From the NCBI GenBank assembly GCA_030446525.1, contig JAUJNC010000160.1, positions 1 through 10,145 of the forward strand: a stretch of 10,145 nucleotides of DNA. The letters run 5' to 3'. A program made the position numbers and the translations under genes. Each line of letters begins with the position of its first letter. Position 1 is the first letter of the stretch. Shown piece after piece: positions 1 through 6,944 of this stretch. Origin of the DNA: Armatimonadaceae bacterium (lineage in GTDB: Bacteria; Armatimonadota; Armatimonadia; Armatimonadales; Armatimonadaceae). The notes beneath the pieces were generated by a model. The model had not been told where the DNA came from. It made no database searches and worked only from the letters and a program-made list of their open reading frames with translations.

Positions 1-374
1 GCGTAGTCGAATTCAAGGATGTCCACGTCGGCGCCCGTAAGGTCCAGGGCGATCGTGTGGGCGGTCGGCGTTTTCAGACGCCACGCCTCCGGGCCGAGCG
101 CCCTGCGGACGTCGGAAAGGCACCGGCGCAGGTTGTAACCCGGGTCGGAAGGGGCTTTATCATCGGGGCGACCAGGCCAGAGCTGCTCCGTCAGCCATTC
201 GCGCTCGACGGCGCGCCCCGGGCGCAGGGCCAGGATCGCCAGCAGCCACTCCTCCTTGCGCGAATGCGCCGGGAACAGGCGCTCCCCATCTCGCTGCAGG
301 TCGAACGGCCCGAGCAGACAGATAGACAGTGTCGAAGAGGGGGGAGAAGGGAAGGGTTGGATACTCTCCGGCAT
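1..374 (-). CDS. BTAD/SARP-type transcriptional regulator, N-terminal part (cut by window edge)
   Basis: Reading leftward from the ATG at 372-374, the frame stays open to the window edge and gives about 124 residues. After a Ser/Pro-rich start comes 'LSICLLGPFDLQRDGERL', then 'RKEEWLLAILALRPGRAVER' and 'WLTEQLWPG', then 'GYNLRRCLSDVRRALG'. This is the order of the winged-helix DNA-binding domain of SARP/OmpR-type regulators: an FHA-like beta start, the R/K-x-x-x-LLAxLAL helix, the 'LxxxLWP' turn and the 'N-L-RR-x-L-x-x-x-R' recognition helix. It ends in 'GADVDILEFDYA', where BTAD/TPR domains usually begin. In this family the N-terminal domain binds DNA and the distal TPR or ATPase part senses or oligomerises; that part lies outside the window. 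A purine-rich GAGAGG (379-384) sits 4 nt from the ATG, and a stronger AAGGAGG (389-395) sits 14 nt away. Family call seen in the sequence; targets unknown. Confidence 0.85.
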   Translation of the reverse strand, partial: MPESIQPFPSPPSSTLSICLLGPFDLQRDGERLFPAHSRKEEWLLAILALRPGRAVEREWLTEQLWPGRPDDKAPSDPGYNLRRCLSDVRRALGPEAWRLKTPTAHTIALDLTGADVDILEFDY

Positions 375-655
375 TTTCCTCTCGGCGGCCTCCTTAATGG
401 ATAATATGTCATTCGATTCGCACCCCAAACGTCATTTCCTGTGGCCAGGACAACTTTCCTTCCTTTCGCACACGCCGCGGCACACGACGCCAGTCAGCCC
501 GCACACACCGCGGCACACGGGAGTATGCGATAATTGTCTCACTTTTTGTAGAAAGAGGATGCCTGAAGACCAGAAACTGCCTCGTCATCAAAACGCCTTT
601 TCGACAAGCCATCCAGCATCGGTAGCCCGCTGTCAGGCAGTGCGGGAGGGGCAGT
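375..655. other. Intergenic region upstream of the regulator; no gene seen
   Basis: No reading frame here has a credible start, ribosome binding site or recognisable protein. The only organised structure is the direct repeat at 468-519. The stretch probably holds the promoter of the leftward regulator: TATTAT (406 down to 401, minus strand) could be a -10 box, but I find no good -35 box at 16-18 bp, so I do not call a promoter. Confidence 0.6.
468..519. repeat. Two-copy 19-bp direct repeat, possible operator
   Basis: GCACACGCCGCGGCACACG (468-486) recurs as GCACACACCGCGGCACACG (501-519), 18 of 19 bases identical and 33 bp from start to start, about three helical turns. Each copy contains GCACAC twice, 12 bp apart (468, 480, 501, 513), around a CCGCGG palindrome. 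The array lies 94-145 bp upstream of the start of the leftward regulator. SARP-type regulators are known to bind short direct repeats on one face of the helix, so an autoregulatory operator is a reasonable inference. The spacing differs from the usual 11/22-bp register, and there is no direct evidence of binding. Confidence 0.5.
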
Positions 656-1172
656 ATGCCCGGGAACACATCAATCATCGCCGCTTTTTCTGAACTGATC
701 CTTTTTCTATTTTCTATCCCTGCTGTGCGCGCCGGTCACCATGGGCGCGGCGGGGGAGGTGTACGCGACCAAGACCGGCAGCACGGGCTGCCACGTGCAG
801 GTCCTCGACGCCCGCGGGCAGCGGGTCTACCGCTTCGGCGAGGCCGGGGCGGGCGTGCTCTACACCGGCATCGCGGTCACGTCGCGCGGCCGCGTCTGGG
901 TGAGCCGCCTGGAGCACGACGCGGGTGCGCTGGTGGAGTTCGACACAGGCGGGGAGCCTCTGCGCACGATCCCCGTGACCGGCTTGCGCTTCGGCTGCCC
1001 GGCCACAGACGCCCATGACCGCCTGTACGTGCCCTGCGAGCGCTCCCGTGATGTGAAAGTTCTTGCTCCTGACGGTGCGCTGCTTCATCGCTTCGGTCGA
1101 TGCGGCGTCGCGCCCTGCGCCGTTGCCGTTGCCATGGGCGGCAGAATCGGGGTCGCTGGAACTGTTGTCTGA
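656..1172 (+). pseudogene. Broken beta-propeller (NHL/SMP-30-like) protein
   Basis: From 741 one frame encodes about 143 residues with propeller-like blades: 'GEVYATKTGS..HVQVLDARGQRVYRFG', 'GRVWVSRLEHDAGALVEFD', 'DRLYVPCERSRDVKVLAPDG', ending 'CAVAVAMGGRIGVAG' in mid-blade before TGA at 1170-1172. Only about three blades are present, against six or so in a closed propeller. The frame has no start with a ribosome binding site. A different frame begins at ATG 656 after GGGAGGGG (644-651) and gives a hydrophobic, signal-peptide-like stretch ending 'FSIPAVRAG' just before the propeller begins. The simplest reading is one exported propeller gene with a frameshift near 735-760, possibly in the GGGGG run at 752-756, and a lost C-terminus. 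The signal peptide lacks early basic residues, so that part is less certain. It precedes another propeller gene, which suggests an old tandem duplication. Confidence 0.55.
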
Positions 1173-1255
1173 GCTTCGTTCATTATGGGTCTGTCGCGGC
1201 GGTGTGCGTTTGGGCACGGTTAATTCCGCCACATCTCAGAGGGGAGAAAAGTAGG

Positions 1256-2824
1256 ATGTTGCGCCTTCTCATTTCACGCGGACTGAAATTCCAAGCCGCT
1301 CTCGTTGTTCTGGCCTCTTTGGTCCTGGCCGGTCCATTCGCGCCCCGCACTCTGGCACAAACGGATCTGTTTGTTGCCAGCCGGTCCTCGAATGAGATTT
1401 TACGCTTCGACGCGTTGACGGGTAGTTTCGTCAGCGTCTTTTCCTCTCCCGGAACGACCTTGGCCCCGACGTACATGACGTTCGGGCCGGATGGTGATCT
1501 GTATGTTTCCAGGGAAGGCAGCGGCGTTTACAGGTATGACGGAGTAAACGGCGCTATCAAAGGACTCTTCACTATCGGTGCTCCTGTTCGTTTCGGCGCA
1601 CTTCTGTGGGTTCGTGGGTTGGCCTTCGGTCCGGACGGTAACTTATATGTGGCGTACAACACCATCCTTGGTCAGGCTTCCAGGAGCGATATTTATCGTT
1701 TCCACGGCACGACCGGACAATATCTCGATACCTTTGTCCCTAATATCGGTAGCTCCGGTAGCTTGTTGTTTGGCCCGGATGGAAACCTGTATGTAACCTT
1801 CTCCGGAGCCGTCCAGCGGTATAACGGTTTAACTGGGGCGTCCATGGGTAATTTCGTCCCCGCGGGCAGCGGCGGGTTAAGCAACCCCCTTGGCTTGGCC
1901 TTCGGCCCGGACGGCAACCTGTACGTCTCCACGGACGGTGACACCACTACTGCTTCCGTCCGCCGTTACAACGGCACAACGGGAGCGTTCATCGATGTCT
2001 TTGTCCCTCCCGGTCGCGGCGGTCTGAGGAACGCCTACGACCTCGCTTTCGGCCCGGACAGAAACCTGTACGTCTCCAGCAACACCACCCACGGCGTTCT
2101 GCGCTATCACGGTGCTACCGGAGCTTTTCTGGACACCTTCGCCACTCGTAGTTCACTGGCTCCCTGGGGGCTCCTTTTCCGCACGGAAGCCTCGTTCAAA
2201 AACATCACCATTTATCCGCAGCGGGGTGGGAACAGTGGTCAGGTCTCGGCGCGAATCATCTGCAAAATCATGCAGCCGGGGGCCACCGTAGCACTGACCG
2301 CCCCGGACAAACCCTCTATCGTCGGCAACGACCCTCAAGTCTCCGACTACGTCAACACGCAGCTCATGCAGGCGACCTTCGACCTGCGTGGCGCGCCGCC
2401 CGGACCGCGAGACGTCGTCATCACTCAGCCCGATGGCTCAACCATAATTCGCACCAATGCCTTCACCGTCGAGGAGGGTGGAGAGCCTAAGATGTGGGTG
2501 AATATCGTGGGCCGCGACGCGATCCGCGGTGGGAGGCCGCAAACCTATCACATCACCTACGGCAACCGGGGAAACATAGATTCTGCGTCCACGACCATCT
2601 GGTTCGCTTTCCCCAAATACTTCGGTTGGGAACTGGGCTTCACCAACACCTCCACTCAGATTGTATCCACATCAGAAACGGACACGGAAATCCTGGTAGC
2701 TATCCGGCGCGAATTGGTCGAGCCGGGATTCACCGGGGACTTGCCGATTTCTCTGACGCTCCCCGACGACCCGGCATACGCACACGTCAAGTACACTATA
2801 CGCGGTTGGGTGAAGCGGCTGTAA
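1256..2824 (+). CDS. Exported beta-propeller protein with IPT-like and 'GNRGN' modules
   Basis: 522 residues from ATG 1256. This start is preferred over the in-frame ATG at 1100 because it follows a purine-rich stretch (GAGGGGAGAAAAGTAGG) and opens directly into a signal peptide: basic start, hydrophobic core at residues 13-26, 'RTLAQ' near 31-35. Residues 36-310 are a propeller with motif FGPDGNLYV at 76, 124, 172 and 217 and FGPDRNLYV at 265, 45-48 residues apart, each followed by a blade strand such as 'VRRYNGTTGAFIDVFVP'. Residues 315-405 ('ITIYPQRGGNSGQVSARI', 'ATFDLRGAPPGPRDVVITQP') resemble an IPT/TIG-like fold. Residues 413-450 ('VNIVGRDAIRGGRPQTYHIT', 'YGNRGN') match a module I know from very large secreted proteins. 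There it is usually followed by more domains, including a 'DPND' module like the one surviving downstream. The protein stops right after this module, so it may be the front half of a split gene. Likely extracellular; ligand unknown. Confidence 0.85.
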   Translation: MLRLLISRGLKFQAALVVLASLVLAGPFAPRTLAQTDLFVASRSSNEILRFDALTGSFVSVFSSPGTTLAPTYMTFGPDGDLYVSREGSGVYRYDGVNGAIKGLFTIGAPVRFGALLWVRGLAFGPDGNLYVAYNTILGQASRSDIYRFHGTTGQYLDTFVPNIGSSGSLLFGPDGNLYVTFSGAVQRYNGLTGASMGNFVPAGSGGLSNPLGLAFGPDGNLYVSTDGDTTTASVRRYNGTTGAFIDVFVPPGRGGLRNAYDLAFGPDRNLYVSSNTTHGVLRYHGATGAFLDTFATRSSLAPWGLLFRTEASFKNITIYPQRGGNSGQVSARIICKIMQPGATVALTAPDKPSIVGNDPQVSDYVNTQLMQATFDLRGAPPGPRDVVITQPDGSTIIRTNAFTVEEGGEPKMWVNIVGRDAIRGGRPQTYHITYGNRGNIDSASTTIWFAFPKYFGWELGFTNTSTQIVSTSETDTEILVAIRRELVEPGFTGDLPISLTLPDDPAYAHVKYTIRGWVKRL

Positions 2825-2884
2825 TTTCTCGTTGATTCGCATTACTCGATGTTCACCCCCAGATAAATTGAAGGAGCGATTGCT

Positions 2885-3559
2885 ATGACTAAGTCTCTTT
2901 CCGACTGCACTTCTGTGCTTGCGCTTTTATTTGTGTCTGCGCTGATATTATTCCCTCGTGGTGGTTACGCGCAGAACTGGGAAAAGGAGAAACGAGACGA
3001 GCTCGAATCGGCGGGATTTACTTTCAACGCTGGTCCAAATCGAACACAAATTGGGGGCCTACTTTGGTCAACTATCCGGCAAGTGATTCTGTTTAAGCGG
3101 GAACTCACATTTCCGCTTGAAATCACTGGTGGCAGTGAAAATCATGTACATAACCGCTCAATAATTGGTCACCACTATGGTTGGAAAGTAGATCTTGGTC
3201 TTGACGATGAAAAAAAGACTGATCCTTATGATGATGAACTCTCAAAGTACATAACTGATAGAGAAAACAGAGGTAAGCATGGTTTCGTGTTCATCGGTTA
3301 TCGAGTGGATGGCAATGGAGGGAGAGCGCCCCAGTGGCGACATCCATCAGGAGCAATATTTGCTCTTGAGTATCCTCCAGATTTCACGCCTAACGGTTTT
3401 CCCGTAGCTCATCGTCATTGGGATGTTTATTTCCCTATCCAGAGAGTAAGATTTAATGCAGATGGTGTGCCCGTGGAGCCTCTACTAGGAGAGATTACTG
3501 TCAAATTAGGCAGTACAACATATCTACAGGCGATTGCTGAAGACGCCCTCTTTTCGTGA
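2885..3559 (+). CDS. Exported M15 (DD-peptidase/Hedgehog-fold)-like protein, probably truncated
   Basis: 224 residues. AAGGAG (2871-2876) lies 8 nt before the ATG. Residues 1-30 are a signal peptide ending 'GGYAQ'. The core has 'LEITGGSENHVHN' (78-90) then H96-x-x-G99-x-K-V-D103-L. This matches the spacing of the M15 zinc motif S-x-H-x-x-G-x-A-x-D, with Lys in place of Ala. Further on, H178-W-D-V occupies the place of the third metal ligand; the usual catalytic Glu three residues before it is Ala here. M15 enzymes cut D-Ala-containing or L-Ala-D-Glu peptidoglycan peptides; with these substitutions activity is doubtful. Residues 203-221 ('EITVKLGSTTYLQAIAED') look like the first strands of a Big_2 Ig-like domain, whose remainder lies beyond TGA 3557-3559. 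The segment is distinctly AT-richer than its neighbours: sampled 60-base lines give 35-42% GC against 62-67%. The fold assignment is from motif spacing only. Confidence 0.6.
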   Translation: MTKSLSDCTSVLALLFVSALILFPRGGYAQNWEKEKRDELESAGFTFNAGPNRTQIGGLLWSTIRQVILFKRELTFPLEITGGSENHVHNRSIIGHHYGWKVDLGLDDEKKTDPYDDELSKYITDRENRGKHGFVFIGYRVDGNGGRAPQWRHPSGAIFALEYPPDFTPNGFPVAHRHWDVYFPIQRVRFNADGVPVEPLLGEITVKLGSTTYLQAIAEDALFS

Positions 3560-3743
3560 TAGATGAAGGGAGCATACTGGAATTGGACATCTTCTAACCC
3601 GTCTATAGCTCGGGTGGAATCTTCGGTGAACAGCCAGGGTAATCCACGCTCTAGAAGAAGGAATAACGTTAATAACTGTCTCTCAGGGAACCGGGTTTGA
3701 TAGGCAATTTGGTAGAGTTGGCCGTTATCTTTCATGGTCAATG
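3560..3743 (+). pseudogene. Rest of a Big_2-like Ig domain, cut off by TGA-TAG
   Basis: Immediately after TGA (3557-3559) comes a second in-frame stop, TAG (3560-3562). The same frame then reads 'MKGAYWNWTSSNPSIARVES', which fits the central Big_2 signature 'VTWSSSNPSIATVDS'. Around 3650-3660 the reading moves to another frame, giving 'GITLITVSQGTG', the usual closing strand (a G-x-x-x-I-T-V pattern), and ends at TAG 3744-3746. Joined to the end of the preceding gene this makes one complete Big_2 domain, so the two stops plus the shift are mutations inside a once-continuous gene. Big_2 domains are extracellular Ig-like spacers or adhesion modules. Whether the shortened upstream product is still made cannot be told from the sequence. 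Confidence 0.6.
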
Positions 3744-3746
3744 TAG

Positions 3747-5191
3747 GTGCTGCCCGATAAACCTGACGATGGCAGTCCAGAATGCTGGGTGGATTGCGCC
3801 GCAGGTACAGGCCTGGGTGGAGGGTATTTGGACGGTAGCGACGACCCTGATCCTGAAAAACGACCTCCCTGGCGATCCGAACTGCTGGGAATGGGTTGCC
3901 AACCTCAAGGGTGGTAATCCGGTTGGTCCTTCGTCTGCAAACCGGCCTTCGGTGATGACGGCAACGGCGATGAGGCGCGTCTTAATGGATCAACTGTTGT
4001 TTCTGACGACCCGAATGACATAGCGGGAGATGTCGGGTTCGGACCAGGGCGCTGATCACGGGTGAGAAGCCAGCACGTATACTGTCTTCTTCGAGAATTA
4101 AATCCCACGGCAACTGCACCCGCGCGCAAGACGTGGTTATTCAGGACTACCTCGATACGGCCTACGGACCTGTCCTCGTTCAGCTTGGGAACTATCATCT
4201 TCGCCGATAAGGTTGTCACCCCGCTTGCCGCAGTCAGTCCCCTGGCTGGAGGGCGAATTTACCACCACGGTGGACCTGCGGCCCGAGAATCTGCTGCTGG
4301 TGAAGATCAATGTCAGCCTGACGCGGTTACTGGACGCTGACCTGGCGTTTCACCTGTGGACCCGGACACGTAGGCCGCCCGAGGACCCGCGGGCCGGTTT
4401 CTCCAAGCCACCCGGCATCGGCGGCAGCTTGGCTTGAGTGTACAGGCAAAGAAAGGGCTACCCACGGGACGGTGATACGGAACCAAGCCTCTATCGTCTT
4501 CGACCGGAACCCCGCGCTCTTGACGCCAGTGTGGTTCAACTCGATAGACACGACGCCACCAGAGAGCCGCGTGCTGCCACTTGCGGTAACGCAGAGTTCC
4601 AACAGCTTCCTAGTGCGCTGGTCAGCGACAGACGAGGGATCCGGCGTTCGCGACTTCACCATCTCGGTTTCCGACAACGGCAGGCCATTCACGCCGTGGC
4701 TTACGAACACGACCGAGATGCAGGCCACCTTCACGGGCCAACTGGGCCATACCTACGCCTTCAAGAGCACCGCGCAGGATAATGTTCTCAACATTGAGGT
4801 GGAGCACGCGCAGGCCGACACGACCACCACGATCACCGAGGGTGGAGGTGCGACCCCTGCCGATGTCACGGCTCAGGTCAGCATCACCCGCGGCGGCTTC
4901 CGGCTCAACCAAGCCACGGGAAGATACGTGCAGGAGGTAACCCTCACCAACACCAGCGGCGCTGCTATCGCCGGACCCGTCTCGCTCGTGCTCGACGGCC
5001 TCGGTGCGGGCGTCACCCTCTTCGGGCAGAGCGGCGTCACCACGGCACTGGCCCCGCTGGGCAGCCCTTACATCAACGTGAATACACTCAACCCCGGCGC
5101 GCCGGTCAATCTGGTGCTGGAGTTCACCAACCCGGGCAACGCCGCCATCCAGTACAGCGCGCGCGTGCTCGCCGGCGCGGGCAGCCGGTAA
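3747..5191 (+). pseudogene. Decayed C-terminal half of a large secreted modular protein
   Basis: Conserved pieces of one protein appear in order but in changing frames: 'PECWVDC' (about 3777); 'VVSDDPNDIAGDVGFGPGR' (3996-4052); 'ITGEKPA' (4055); 'YTVFFEN' (4078); 'NPTATAPA' (4101); 'AQDVVIQDYLDT' (4124); 'DLSSFSLGTIIFADKVVTP' (4167); 'GEFTTTVDLRPENLLLVKIN' (4252); 'LTWRFT' (4337); 'RPPEDPRAGF' (4375); 'SVQAKKGLPTG' (4437); 'VIRNQASIVFD' (4472). This order matches a module I know from large secreted proteins (DPND...FGP.RW...YT..FEN...DPxTG.PPEDP.AGF...IRNxASIVFD). From 4472 the frame is open to TAA 5191: an Fn3-like 'TTPPESRV...WSATDEGSG...VSDNGRPFTPWLTNTTEMQ' domain, then a C-terminal beta domain ('VTLTNTSGAA', 'LVLEFTNPGNAAIQYSARV'). 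The 4472 GTG is an internal Val with no ribosome binding site, so the open part is probably not translated alone. The family match is from memory, not a search. Confidence 0.7.
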
Positions 5192-5206
5192 CGGAGAGAA
5201 GACGAG

Positions 5207-5213
5207 AAGGAGG
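5207..5213 (+). promoter_or_regulatory. Strong ribosome binding site of the PEP-CTERM gene
   Basis: AAGGAGG lies 9 nt before ATG 5223 and fixes that start. It sits in the 31-bp gap after the decayed secreted-protein gene, so the two could once have been one transcript. Confidence 0.75.
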
Positions 5214-5222
5214 ACAGAAAAG

Positions 5223-5882
5223 ATGCGATCGTTATGCCGCAAGGCGGCAGTTCTCATCGTGGCGACAGCGGCGCTGTGGGGGGCGGGCCTTCCCGCCGCC
5301 CGTGCGCAGAGCGTCTACACCGCCACCATCACCACGACCGGGCTGAGCGGCACGAGCGGCCTGCTCGCCTTCGACTTCACCGGCGGGGACAGCGCCCCCC
5401 CCAACAACAGCGTGCTCATCAGCGCCTTCGCCACCGATGGCGCGCTGGCAGGTGGCAGCAACACAAGCATTGGTGGGGCCAGCGGCGACCTGCCGGGAGA
5501 CGTCTCCCTCACGGACTCGGCGTTCCTCAACCGGTCGGCGCGGGGGGTCACGTTGGGCAGCTCCTTGTCGTTCACGCTCACGCTCTCGCAGAACTTCGCG
5601 GGCGGCTCGCCGGACGAGTTCTCGTTGTTCCTGCGCAACCCCGCCGGCACGGCTTCCGTCGTCACCACCAACGACCCGACGGGGGCGGACGCGCTGTTTG
5701 TGATCGACATCACCGGGCAAGCCGGAGGGAGCCTGACCGTGTACAACGCGCTCACGCCGGGCGTTGCCGCAGCCGTAGCGCCCGATGTCATTCCCGAACC
5801 GGGGACCGGAGCCCTCCTGGCACCTGTCCTGCTCGCTTTGTGCGGCATGGCCTCTCGCCGGCGCCGTCTGGCATGTCGTTAA
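5223..5882 (+). CDS. PEP-CTERM sorted exported protein
   Basis: 219 residues. N-terminal signal peptide: 'MRSLCRKAAVLIVATAALWG' then 'AARAQ', probably cleaved near residues 27-29. The mature part is Ser/Thr/Gly-rich and predicted all-beta: 'VYTATITTTGLSGTSGLLAF' at about 31-50, 'SGDLPGDVSLTDSAF', then 'GSSLSFTLTLSQNF'. The C-terminus has the tripartite sorting signal: 'VIPEPGTG', a hydrophobic stretch ('ALLAPVLLALCGMA'), then 'SRRRRLACR'. PEP-CTERM proteins are exported, held in the membrane by this tail and processed by an exosortase-type enzyme, often in exopolysaccharide-producing bacteria. The order of motifs resembles the small family sometimes called NF038129, from memory. A second, broken member of the same family lies at 7151-7432, beyond the GH17 gene. 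Mature function unknown; no exosortase gene in the window. Confidence 0.85.
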   Translation: MRSLCRKAAVLIVATAALWGAGLPAARAQSVYTATITTTGLSGTSGLLAFDFTGGDSAPPNNSVLISAFATDGALAGGSNTSIGGASGDLPGDVSLTDSAFLNRSARGVTLGSSLSFTLTLSQNFAGGSPDEFSLFLRNPAGTASVVTTNDPTGADALFVIDITGQAGGSLTVYNALTPGVAAAVAPDVIPEPGTGALLAPVLLALCGMASRRRRLACR

Positions 5883-5924
5883 TAAATCATGTGGGGCGGG
5901 CGTTGCGTTACAGAGCGAATTACC

Positions 5925-6944
5925 ATGCGAATCAGATTCTTTGCCGTACTCGGTCTTCTTTTCCTTTTCGGCTGCGGTGGTGGCGGAGGCGGTGGTGATA
6001 CTCCCAATGGGCCGCTCGCGGCGGTTCGCCTCTACGGGCTCAACTTCAGCCCGTACCTGGACGGCCAAAGCCCCAGTCTAGGAACACAGATCAGCCAGAG
6101 TCAACTCCGCTCCCGGATGCAGCAGATCGCAGCCGATACGCAGTGGATCCGCACCTTTAGCTGCCGCAACGGGCACGAGAAGGCCGGCGCTGTCGCCCAT
6201 CAACTGCGGCTCAAGGCGGCGATTGGGGCCTTCTTGAGCCGGGACATGACGGCGAACGAAGAGGAGATCAACAACCTGATCCGTGTGGGACAGAGCGGCG
6301 AGGCCGACCTGCTGATCGTCGGCAGCGAGACGCTTCTTCGGGGGGATCTGTCGGAGAGTCAGCTCATCGGTTACATCAACCGTGTGAAGCAGGCCTTGCC
6401 GAACAGGACCGTGACGACCGCCGATACTTTCGACCAGATCCTGCGCCACCCGCAGGTGGTTGCGGCCTGCGATACGGTCCTGGTGAACTACTATCCCTAC
6501 TGGAACCGGGTGAACATCGAGCAGGCGATTGCCACCGTTCAGGGCTGGCATCAGCAGGTCAAAGCCGCGGCGGGCGGTAAGGAGGTCCTCGTCTCCGAGA
6601 CCGGCTGGCCTTGGGCGGGGAACGCACAGGGCGGCGCTGTCGCCTCTCCGGAAAACGCGGTTCGCTATCTGCGGGACTTTGTTGCCTGGGCCAACGCGAA
6701 CCAGGTGGGCTACTTCTACTTTGCGGCTTTCGATGAGAGCTGGAAAGCCGCTGTGGAAGGCCCGCAGGGCGCGCACTGGGGTCTGCGAGACACAAACGGC
6801 ACCCTGAAACCAGGTGTGGACGCCGTGTTCAAGCTGCAGCTTACGCGTGTGCCACCCTATGGCAGCACGGCCATGCTGCAGGGGAAGGCCGGTCTGGTGA
6901 CTGAGCAGGCCGCCAGGCTACCTGTGCAGGCACCGGTTCGCTGA
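5925..6944 (+). CDS. GH17-like lipoprotein (beta-1,3-glucanase-type), C-terminus probably lost
   Basis: 339 residues from ATG 5925. This start is preferred to 5889 because it begins 'MRIRFFAVLGLLFLFGC', a compact lipoprotein signal with Cys17 as the lipidation site, followed by a seven-Gly tether. The TIM-barrel part starts at 'VRLYGLNFSPY' (34-44) and includes 'ADTQWIRTF' (70-78), 'LLIVGSE' with E135 at the acid/base position (usual V-G-N-E; Ser replaces Asn) and 'VLVSETGWPW' with nucleophile E225, then 'VGYFYFAAFDESWK' (261-274) and 'HWGLRDTNGTLKPGV'. GH17 enzymes cleave beta-1,3- or mixed-linkage glucans; the substrate here is unknown. After the catalytic domain 'VPPYGSTAMLQGKAGLV' (309-325) begins what in similar proteins I know is a further small beta domain. 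Instead it runs into sequence antisense to the gene at 7122-6841 and stops. It starts 42 bp after the PEP-CTERM gene, so co-transcription is likely. Confidence 0.8.
   Translation: MRIRFFAVLGLLFLFGCGGGGGGGDTPNGPLAAVRLYGLNFSPYLDGQSPSLGTQISQSQLRSRMQQIAADTQWIRTFSCRNGHEKAGAVAHQLRLKAAIGAFLSRDMTANEEEINNLIRVGQSGEADLLIVGSETLLRGDLSESQLIGYINRVKQALPNRTVTTADTFDQILRHPQVVAACDTVLVNYYPYWNRVNIEQAIATVQGWHQQVKAAAGGKEVLVSETGWPWAGNAQGGAVASPENAVRYLRDFVAWANANQVGYFYFAAFDESWKAAVEGPQGAHWGLRDTNGTLKPGVDAVFKLQLTRVPPYGSTAMLQGKAGLVTEQAARLPVQAPVR

Noticed and set aside
401..453. TTGTCC / TATTAT promoter for the leftward regulator
   Set aside because: The two boxes are 41 bp apart, far too wide for sigma-70.
468..519. CRISPR array
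   Set aside because: Only two copies with a 14-bp gap, no third repeat and no cas genes.
1100..1255. 52-residue N-terminal extension of the propeller protein from ATG 1100
   Set aside because: It overlaps the broken upstream gene, has Arg/Cys-rich non-protein-like sequence and would bury the clear signal peptide that begins at 1256 after a ribosome binding site.
3427..3741. 104-residue open frame on the minus strand
   Set aside because: Antisense to the end of the M15-like protein and the Big_2 remnant; the plus strand carries recognisable domains, this frame none.
4622..5257. 211-residue open frame on the minus strand
   Set aside because: Antisense to the Fn3-like and terminal beta domains; composition typical of a high-GC shadow frame.
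5232..6068. 278-residue open frame on the minus strand
   Set aside because: Antisense of the PEP-CTERM gene and start of the GH17 gene; Arg/Ala/Glu-rich shadow composition, no ribosome binding site, no recognisable domain.
6078..6776. 232-residue open frame on the minus strand
   Set aside because: Lies wholly antisense to the GH17 catalytic domain, whose active-site motifs are clear.
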